The notes beneath the pieces are model-generated. The model saw only the letters and a program-made list of their open reading frames with translations, was not told the origin of the DNA and did not search any database. A stretch of DNA of 10,305 nt. Origin: an uncultured Clostridia bacterium (GTDB taxonomy: Bacteria > Bacillota > Clostridia > Oscillospirales > Ruminococcaceae). Of this stretch, positions 6,301 to 10,305 are shown in pieces (the stretch's first letter is position 1; every line of letters starts with the position of its first letter). Made by a program: the position numbers and the translations under genes. The DNA lies in assembly GCA_947584825.1 (NCBI GenBank), contig CANPWR010000046.1, forward strand, positions 1 through 10,305, in the 5' to 3' direction.

Positions 6301-7265
6301 AAACCACTCACTTTGCACTTTGCCTCAACATCAACAGTAAATTTATCAGAGTAAGCATGTCCCAGTGCCGAACCTATTTTTGTACGTGTATTTATCTCAT
6401 TACAATAATCACACTTGGCTGTTTCTGTTCCGTTATGGGTACAAGTTGCATCATTATTATATGCATAATCATTATAGTTGTGACCTACCTTAGTGATTAT
6501 AGTTTCGTCAACTTTAGAATTACAACGGATGCAGTGTCTGGACATTGAGCCTTCCGTTTTACAAGTTGCTACACTGTCAAATACTAGTTTTGACGAGTAT
6601 TTATGACCTAGCGCAGGTACTATACGTGTCTTAATATCATTACAAGTGCAGACAGCAATTTCTTTACCTGGTGTTATACAGTCAGCTTCAATAATTGTCT
6701 TCCAATCTGAATAATTATGTTTATGTACGGCTATAACTTTAACTGTAGGCCTTTGTCCTTTATGATTAAGAAAATCCCTATAAAATTCATATTTATCTTC
6801 CGGCACATTGATAACTGCATTTTTACTAATTCCTTTAAAAGCATTTATTCCTACTTTTTTCAGTTCCTCACTGGAAATATTTATTACCTTCAGCTTTTTG
6901 CAATCCATAAAAGCCTTTTTACCGATTGCCGTCACTTTCAGTTTGCAGCCGTATTTATTTACAGTTTTAGGTATTTTTGCTGTCTTTATTGATTTGGATT
7001 TCGTGCCAATAAGAGAAACTTTTCCTTTATTGTCATTTAGAGATATGACCTTATAACAAAATTTCCCCTTATAAAATAATTTTCCTTTTTTCAAATTAAT
7101 TCTTTTATCGTGAGAAGTTACATGTACAGAAACCCTATTGGATTTTAATACATAAGCATCATTTGTTTTTGCAAAAACAAAAGCAATTGTTCCACTAGTT
7201 ATCATACAGACTGTCAGAATTGATGACATTAGCAGGCAAATTGCTTTTACACTTATTTTTATCAT
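3192..7265 (-). CDS. Large secreted Cys-rich tandem-repeat protein with leucine-rich segment
   Basis: A 1357-residue protein. Residues 1-32 form a signal peptide (Lys-rich start, hydrophobic core, likely cleavage after VFA at 32). Residues about 85-165 resemble a BspA-type leucine-rich repeat (AIGKKAFMDCKKLKVINI, then VGINAFKG and a VPEDKYEFYRDFL block), common at the surface of gut Clostridia. From 181 to about 1276 lie 26 full and one degenerate repeat of about 41 residues, each with C-x9-C-x2-C and ending in LGH. The C-terminal 80 residues are unrelated low-complexity sequence with no LPxTG motif, membrane anchor or SLH domain, so attachment is unclear. GAGGT eight bases upstream supports the ATG at 7265. 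A surface or adhesion role is inference; the Cys/His pattern could bind zinc or form disulfides. The last 110 bp overlap the DUF6774-like gene. Confidence 0.85.
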   Translation of the reverse strand: MIKISVKAICLLMSSILTVCMITSGTIAFVFAKTNDAYVLKSNRVSVHVTSHDKRINLKKGKLFYKGKFCYKVISLNDNKGKVSLIGTKSKSIKTAKIPKTVNKYGCKLKVTAIGKKAFMDCKKLKVINISSEELKKVGINAFKGISKNAVINVPEDKYEFYRDFLNHKGQRPTVKVIAVHKHNYSDWKTIIEADCITPGKEIAVCTCNDIKTRIVPALGHKYSSKLVFDSVATCKTEGSMSRHCIRCNSKVDETIITKVGHNYNDYAYNNDATCTHNGTETAKCDYCNEINTRTKIGSALGHAYSDKFTVDVEAKCKVSGLMSRHCLNCGAKTDITKIDMLGHSFSNYVYNNDADCTRDGTETAKCDRCNITDTRTVKNSALGHKYSKELTIDIEPTCETNGLESKYCNRCGFLTKVTVINKLGHSFTSYNYNNDATCTTDGTETAICSRCSVTDTRIKENSLLGHDYENDFAIDIAATCETGGSKSKHCKRCNSKTQVTKISKLGHDFVDYKYNENATCTENGTETAKCSRCSITDTRTKADSALGHSYTSYNYNNDATCITDGTETAQCSRCSVTDTRTKADSALGHSYTSYNYNDDATCTTDGTETAQCSRCSVTDTRTKVDSKLGHRFKTYNYNNDATCITDGTETAQCSRCSITDTRTKADSALGHSYTSYNYNDDATCTTDGTETAQCSRCSVIDTRTKVDSKLGHSFKTYNYNDDATCTTDGTETAICSRCSITDTRTKADSKLGHSFKTYNYNDDATCTTDGTETAICSRCSITDTRTKADSKLGHSYTSYNYNDDATCITDGTETAKCSRCCVTDIRTKENSALGHDYANNFAIDIAATCETDGSKSKHCRRCNLKTQVTKISKLGHDFADYKYNENATCTENGTETAKCSRCSITDTRTKVDSKLGHSFKTYNYNNDATCTTDGTETAICSRCSVTDTRVKKNSALGHSFKIYNSNNDATCITDGTETAQCSRCSVTDTRVKKNSALGHSFKIYNSNNDATCITDGTETAQCSRCSVTDTRTKENSALGHDYENNFVIDIAATCETDGSKSKHCRRCNLKAEVTKIDKLGHDFTDYVYNEDATCTTDGTETAMCSRCSKTDTRIKTGTALGSNAHIYGEWKTIVEAGCTSWGTMARTCAICGDQITESIQPLGHTLTDFIFNNDATCTENGTETAYCVKCDYTDTHEKIDSALGHEYSTEFTVDIEATCTVNGSKSKHCIRCDKKSEITKIKKLGHSFTNFIYDNATNTATAKCDRCEATQTRPRTVSNISSLSFEDNKNCTEYNSNNIIINIDYCNYIKEKPIISLISSITSWDIYHIFLSEQTLSPEYHQAELILLREALPHHH
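3308..3340 (+). terminator. Weak AT-rich hairpin after the DUF6774-like gene
   Basis: ATATTAAAG (3308-3316) and CTTTAATAT (3332-3340) form a perfect 9-bp inverted repeat with a 15-base loop, starting seven bases after the stop codon. The stem has a single G-C pair and no clean U tract follows, so it is weak. On the other strand it lies inside the tail of the large ORF. Confidence 0.3.
3438..6725 (-). repeat. Tandem array of about 26.5 coding repeats, 123-bp period
   Basis: The repeats encode two alternating 41-residue types. Type A has YNYNNDATCTTDGTETA, then CSRC, TDTRTK and LGH. Type B has DIAATCETDGSKSKHC, then RRC, VTKI and LGH. Repeats 2 to 22 (6602 down to 4020) keep an exact 123-bp period. 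Type B occurs as units 2, 4, 6, 8, 17, 22 and 26; the rest are mainly type A. Units 14 and 15 (5126-5004 and 5003-4881) look identical in all 123 bases by eye. Unit 1 has C-x-C instead of C-x2-C, unit 16 has an extra Cys (CSRCC), unit 23 ends LGSNAH, and unit 27 has lost its first Cys. Short open frames on the opposite strand here are by-products of the repeat. Confidence 0.95.
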
Positions 7266-7547
7266 TATCAGCTACCTCTTAACATTAACTTTATAACAAT
7301 AATTTTTTTAAATATATCATATTTCATTTTTATAATAAACAAATTTACTATGTATATAACTGAACAAATTGTTACTTTTCTCAAGTTCTTACAGTTAAAC
7401 ATATTAAGTAAATTAATATGTTTAATGTCTCTAACTATTGGCTTTTTCTGTAACTCACCTACTTGTTTCTTAAAATAACCTAAAACTACCTATGTTGATT
7501 CAATCTTACGTACTTCATAATAAGTAGTTCTATATTTACGTATGTTT
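7266..7547. other. AT-rich intergenic region upstream of the surface-protein gene
   Basis: I find no convincing gene in these 282 bases. They hold the GAGGT ribosome binding site of the surface-protein gene, the 13-bp inverted repeat described separately, and a short palindrome AACAAATTGTT at 7363-7373. Several TATA-like stretches occur, but none is paired with a good -35 at 16-18 bases, so I do not assign a promoter. Confidence 0.6.
7395..7425. promoter_or_regulatory. Perfect 13-bp inverted repeat, possible operator
   Basis: TTAAACATATTAA (7395-7407), spacer GTAAA and TTAATATGTTTAA (7413-7425) form a perfect inverted repeat. It lies 130 bp upstream of the surface-protein start and 123 bp past the stop of the small membrane protein gene. 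There is no U tract on either side, so it is a poor terminator; the exact symmetry fits a dimeric regulator site or an RNA hairpin. Function is inference. Confidence 0.5.
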
Positions 7548-7715
7548 CTATTCAAAAAAAGATGAAAGTATTACTACGGTAATTCCTATAATTGACATAA
7601 ATAATCCAATTATTCCGAGTTTGTCTAAACCATCTTTTTTTGTTCTTATTAATTGCTCAACTAAAATAAAAACAAAAACAATAACTACTGCAATTAATAA
7701 AATACTATTTTTCAT
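7548..7715 (-). CDS. Small two-helix membrane protein, unknown function
   Basis: A 55-residue ORF. Residues about 4-20 (SILLIAVVIVFVFILV) and 34-54 (GIIGLFMSIIGITVVILSSF) are strongly hydrophobic. They are joined by a short basic loop, EQLIRTKKDGLDK, giving a helical hairpin with the loop probably cytoplasmic by the positive-inside rule. AAAGGAG at 7736-7730 supports it, though the gap of 14 bases to the ATG is long; an in-frame TTG at 7727 is too close to the Shine-Dalgarno. I do not recognise a family. Its size and shape resemble small holin-like or regulatory membrane peptides, but that is only shape. It lies between the first Nudix gene and the surface-protein gene, all on the same strand. 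Confidence 0.6.
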   Translation of the reverse strand: MKNSILLIAVVIVFVFILVEQLIRTKKDGLDKLGIIGLFMSIIGITVVILSSFFE

Positions 7716-7818
7716 TATAACGAACAATTCTCCTTTATCTATAATATTTATTAAACTGCACCAAATGAGATAAACCTAAATGTCTTTAATTTTGCACATT
7801 TTTCTGTCATACCATATA

Positions 7819-8313
7819 TCAAAACTCTCGCATTTCCGAAAATGCAACTCCACTCTCCGTTGCAATACCGGCATACAGTTTTTCGTTATCTTTTCCAATT
7901 TTCACATAATGAGAAATGACATATTGTGCAGAAAACGGCATTTCGGGTACAACTTCAAGCAAATCTTTTATTGAAAACCATTTTAATTTTCCCTCATTGC
8001 TGACCACAACTTTATTTTCATTGAGCAAATCGGCAAAAAAGTAATAGTTTTGCCGTATCTCACCGTTTTTTAACCGAAGTGTAATATAACGCAATGATAG
8101 ATGTGAAATGTCTTGTTCTGTAAGTCCTGTTTCTTCATATAATTCTCTCAAAACACATGTCTCTGCGTCATTAAGCTCATCTTTTTCAAAATGACCGCCT
8201 GCCGAACCTATGTACGAAGGATCAATAACTTTAGAACCAATTCTATATAAAAGCAGTAAACTATCGTCCTTTTTTAAGTATAAGCTTGTCATATTTCTGA
8301 GTTTTCCGTTCAT
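7819..8313 (-). CDS. Nudix hydrolase (8-oxo-dGTP diphosphatase-like)
   Basis: A 164-residue Nudix-fold protein that would hydrolyse a nucleoside diphosphate linked to another group, using Mg2+. The Nudix box runs from GGHFEKDE (39-46) to RELYEETGL (56-64), with the metal-binding glutamates Glu57, Glu60 and Glu61 all present. It has nine residues rather than seven between the first Glu and the Arg, a two-residue insertion I associate with a clostridial subgroup with GGHFExxELND boxes. Residues about 130-164 extend beyond the core fold. AAAGGAG eight bases upstream fixes the ATG. The true substrate cannot be told from sequence; annotation as an oxidised-dGTP phosphatase is by family habit. Confidence 0.85.
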   Translation of the reverse strand: MNGKLRNMTSLYLKKDDSLLLLYRIGSKVIDPSYIGSAGGHFEKDELNDAETCVLRELYEETGLTEQDISHLSLRYITLRLKNGEIRQNYYFFADLLNENKVVVSNEGKLKWFSIKDLLEVVPEMPFSAQYVISHYVKIGKDNEKLYAGIATESGVAFSEMREF

Positions 8314-8341
8314 AGGTCTATCTCCTTTACAAAAAAGTTAT

Positions 8342-8484
8342 TTATCCCTTGATATCAATACTACCGTCTCGACATGTAATACCTAGTCAATTTGGTAAAT
8401 ACGGTCTCAAGAGGCGCTTTGCTTGATATTTCATACTTTTCAACAATTCACGATTATCCCGACATCAAATCTACCGCCTCACAT
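8342..8484. repeat. Imperfect direct-repeat pair between the two Nudix genes
   Basis: The two copies are at 8342-8375 and 8454-8484. Both start TTATCCC and share ATCAA, CTACCG, CTC and ACAT; about 27 of 31 aligned bases match, with two small gaps. The start-to-start distance is 112 bp. The second copy covers the stop codon of the MutT-type gene, and the first lies just upstream of the ribosome binding site of the other Nudix gene. They could be the scar of a duplication or insertion, or paired regulator sites. Confidence 0.55.
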
Positions 8485-8883
8485 AAGTAGGCTATTTCGG
8501 ATTTTTTCAATCAATTCTCTATCCGCCGGCAGCCAATCAATATCATACAATGCATCTACAGAAATCCATCTGGCATCCGATGCTTCTTTGAGAGTGATAT
8601 TACCATCTACTATGGAGCACCAAAAACAACCCATACTCAGATGAAATGTCGGATAGTCATACTCAATGGTATCAATAATGCTGTCTATAGCTATCATTAC
8701 ATCAAGTTCTTCCTGGATTTCTCTTATCAGCGCTTGCTGTGGAGTTTCACCAATCTCAATCTTTCCACCTGGAAATTCCCATTTTCCTTTAAACTCTCCA
8801 TATCCTCTCTTAGTAGCAAGGATTCTTGTTTTGGGTTCTGAATAGTCACGAATGACTGCCGCCACTACTCTCACTGTTTTCAC
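8479..8883 (-). CDS. MutT-type (deoxy)nucleoside triphosphate pyrophosphohydrolase
   Basis: A 134-residue Nudix enzyme with a compact MutT/NudG layout. The substrate-side segment KRGYGEFKGKWEFPGGK is followed by a Nudix box spanning Gly40 to Val62, with GETPQQALIREIQEELDV. Glu55, Glu58 and Glu59 are the metal ligands. The usual Gly near the end of the box is Asp61 (EELDV), a variant common in this subgroup. Such enzymes remove damaged or modified nucleotides from the pool; E. coli MutT acts on 8-oxo-dGTP and NudG on modified cytosine nucleotides. The start is GTG at 8883, with GAGGG inside the end of the upstream gene. The upstream stop lies four bases before this GTG, so the two are probably translationally coupled. 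Confidence 0.88.
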   Translation of the reverse strand: MKTVRVVAAVIRDYSEPKTRILATKRGYGEFKGKWEFPGGKIEIGETPQQALIREIQEELDVMIAIDSIIDTIEYDYPTFHLSMGCFWCSIVDGNITLKEASDARWISVDALYDIDWLPADRELIEKIRNSLLM

Positions 8884-8887
8884 AAAT

Positions 8888-9655
8888 CTATCCCTCTTTA
8901 GGCATCTTTCTCAATCTGAACTTATATTCTTTGCGTAGATTTCCAGACTCATCTTTATCATCTTCATAGGTGTAGTCCACCAAGGAAAAAATTCCCTGAT
9001 AATAATATTCCTGAGGGGAGAATTTAACAAATAAATGAATCTGTTTCCCTTGAACCTTAGCGTCAACAATTGCCTTATTCCCTGATGTCATTTTCTGATC
9101 GCCGGTTTTTCCTTCGCCTGAGTATATGTAGTCACCATCTGTTGTCCAATGATCATGGTACACAAATCCGCTTTTCTTTTTATCGATCGATGAAACCAAA
9201 ATCACAGTTGATTCAGTTTTATTTATGCCCCTACCAAAGCCAGCAATTTTAATACCAAATTGATTTTCTACTTGTTGATATGTGAGAATTGGCTGTTTGG
9301 CCAAATACTTGACATTGTAATCAGAACGAAAGCCGTCTTCAATGTTTTTACGCTTTTTTATTGTTTGGAGGGCTTGCTCTTCGTTAACATTGTGCTTCTC
9401 GGCAACCTGGACAGCTGCCGCCGCCTGTCTCTGCATTTCAACTGCTTGTTTAAAAGCGCTGATTTCTCTCAGAATAGCTGTCTGTATAGATGGATCTACT
9501 GCCATAATGAACTTCTCAAAAGAATCCGGGTACAGAAACTTTGCAGCCTTTGAATCAAACTGTACCGTAATATGGTTTCCAGCTACGTCTGTTATAACAC
9601 CAGTTCCATATACTTTGTGCTTTACTACTAAATTTAACAATTTAATGTTTTCCAC
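8888..9655 (-). CDS. SH3-like/SRA-like domain protein, putative modified-DNA reader
   Basis: A 255-residue protein. Residues about 8-50 form a small beta-barrel-like module (VKHKVYGTGVITDVAGNHIT, then a YPDSFEKFI end) seen at the start of several uncharacterised Firmicutes proteins. Residues about 55-105 are helical and Gln/Ala-rich. Residues about 128-250 contain YIYSGEGKTGDQKMTSGNKA, then the pattern HLFVKF, YYYQGIFSLVDYTYE and a YKFRL end. This layout (tyrosine-GEG-x-GD, GN-A, H-L-F, G-x-F-x-Y) resembles SRA-like domains of modification-dependent HNH endonucleases such as the ScoMcrA type. No nuclease motif is visible, so it could only bind. The start is GTG at 9655 with AGCAGGTG upstream; the nearer ATG at 9659 is out of frame and stops after five codons. 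The family call is from memory. Confidence 0.5.
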   Translation of the reverse strand: MENIKLLNLVVKHKVYGTGVITDVAGNHITVQFDSKAAKFLYPDSFEKFIMAVDPSIQTAILREISAFKQAVEMQRQAAAAVQVAEKHNVNEEQALQTIKKRKNIEDGFRSDYNVKYLAKQPILTYQQVENQFGIKIAGFGRGINKTESTVILVSSIDKKKSGFVYHDHWTTDGDYIYSGEGKTGDQKMTSGNKAIVDAKVQGKQIHLFVKFSPQEYYYQGIFSLVDYTYEDDKDESGNLRKEYKFRLRKMPKEG

Positions 9656-9687
9656 TCATGACACCTGCTTCTATAAAACATATGATA

Positions 9688-10191
9688 TTATTTCTTTGAG
9701 CTATATTTTTTATCACTTCGATGAGTACCATTCTCATCCGTTACAATATTGGATCTACGTTTTTTGGTTTCCTGCGCGTCTCGGAAGACATCCTCTGTAA
9801 TAATGGGAGGATGGGTGTCCTTCACCAAATATTCGTATTCCCCGGTAAGCGAGTCTGTGAGTCTTACCGTACCAATATATTTTTCATTTGTCAGGATGTT
9901 TTCAATTGCCCGCTTGCTCCATTGAGGCTTTCCTGTTGGGGAGGGTACACCTTCCTTTTTAAGTTCCTTGATAATCCCGAGCACACTCTTACCCTCAATG
10001 TACCAACGAAAAATGTCACGGACGATTTGCGCCTGCTCTTTGCTGATTACAAGGTCGCCATCTTCGTTTTTGTCATAGCCATATAATCTGCGTTTATATA
10101 AACCTGATGTACCACCGGCAGCTCTAAAACTTAATCCCATACGAATATTATCACTTCTGGTCTCATTTTCTTTATATACCACAACGATCAT
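9688..10191 (-). pseudogene. Serine recombinase remnant (middle 'Recombinase' domain only)
   Basis: The 167-codon frame holds most of the Recombinase domain of large serine recombinases: ENETRSDNIRMGLSFRAA, LYGYDKN, EQAQIVRDIFRWYIEGKS, GVPSPTG, and WSKRAIENILTNEKYIGTV. The N-terminal resolvase domain with the catalytic serine is missing. The frame opens MIVVVY, with a stop four codons upstream and no Shine-Dalgarno. The C-terminus stops at KKYSSKK, where intact relatives usually continue into a zinc-ribbon and coiled coil; neither neighbouring frame restores these. It therefore looks truncated at both ends and cannot recombine DNA by itself. Its position just upstream of the SRA-like gene suggests that the cassette arrived with, or was rearranged by, mobile DNA. 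Confidence 0.8.
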
Positions 10192-10200
10192 CCGGTTTTT

Positions 10201-10305
10201 CTATAATTTTCTTGCCTTGAACAAAACAGAAATCGGAAGCATTTTCGCTTTTTTGGCTTTGGCACTAATATCACCTTCGGTCTGCATTGTCGCATCATCG
10301 GTTTG
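10201..10305 (-). CDS. C-terminal end of an unidentified ORF (cut by window edge)
   Basis: A frame open from the window edge ends at TAG 10203-10201. Its last residues are MLPISVLFKARKL, preceded by a Lys/Ala-rich stretch (DISAKAKKAK). It ends 9 bases before the recombinase remnant and in the same frame, so it could be the C-terminus of a neighbouring mobile-element protein or unrelated sequence joined by a deletion. I do not recognise it. A second minus frame is also open here up to TGA at 10190-10188 and encodes a very basic peptide, so which frame is coding is uncertain. Confidence 0.3.
   Translation of the reverse strand, partial: QTDDATMQTEGDISAKAKKAKMLPISVLFKARKL

Noticed and set aside
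3438..6725. CRISPR array or other non-coding spacer-repeat locus
   Set aside because: The period is 123 bp with no unique spacers, the frame is kept in every unit, and variation follows codon structure. It is a coding repeat.
7780..7974. Plus-strand ORF of 64 codons over the end of the first Nudix gene
   Set aside because: It is antisense to a well-supported gene, has no ribosome binding site and shows no domain.

Overview
The window looks like a low-GC, Gram-positive, strictly anaerobic member of the Clostridia, probably a gut Ruminococcus/Oscillospiraceae-type organism. Grounds: AT-rich intergenic DNA, strong AGGAGG-type ribosome binding sites, an F-type ATP synthase operon with a Na+-type c subunit, a small DUF6774-like protein, a BspA-type leucine-rich surface protein and a recombinase remnant typical of clostridial mobile DNA. 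This placement is inference; no rRNA or other species marker is present.

Layout. (1) Positions 1-2780, minus strand: the 5' half of the ATP synthase operon in the order atpI-atpB-atpE-atpF-atpH-atpA, with only the first 14 codons of atpA inside the window. It encodes an accessory assembly protein, the membrane sector (a, c and b subunits) and the delta stator subunit. A strong promoter and a 16-bp hairpin lie upstream of atpI. (2) Positions 2781-3301: intergenic DNA, then the only convincing plus-strand gene, a 56-residue DUF6774-like protein. (3) Positions 3192-7265, minus strand: a 1357-residue secreted protein with a signal peptide, a short leucine-rich segment and 26 to 27 tandem cysteine-rich repeats of about 41 residues (123 bp). 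Its last 110 bp run antisense into the DUF6774-like gene. (4) Positions 7266-7819: an AT-rich stretch with a perfect 13-bp inverted repeat and a small two-helix membrane protein of 55 residues. (5) Positions 7819-9655, minus strand: two Nudix hydrolases and an SH3-like/SRA-like protein. The SRA-like gene and the second Nudix gene are translationally coupled. (6) Positions 9688-10305: a serine recombinase remnant truncated at both ends, and the tail of an unidentified ORF.

How the parts relate. Region 1 is a core energy module whose c subunit carries two glutamates in the ion site, the pattern of sodium-coupled rotors with a two-carboxylate motif. Regions 3 to 6 look accessory: a fast-evolving repeat surface protein, then a cassette pairing a putative modified-DNA reader with a nucleotide-pool Nudix enzyme beside recombinase debris. 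The most notable points are the two-carboxylate c ring, the atpF ribosome binding site apparently bridged by a hairpin, the long Cys-rich repeat protein with identical tandem copies, and the SRA-like/Nudix pair.
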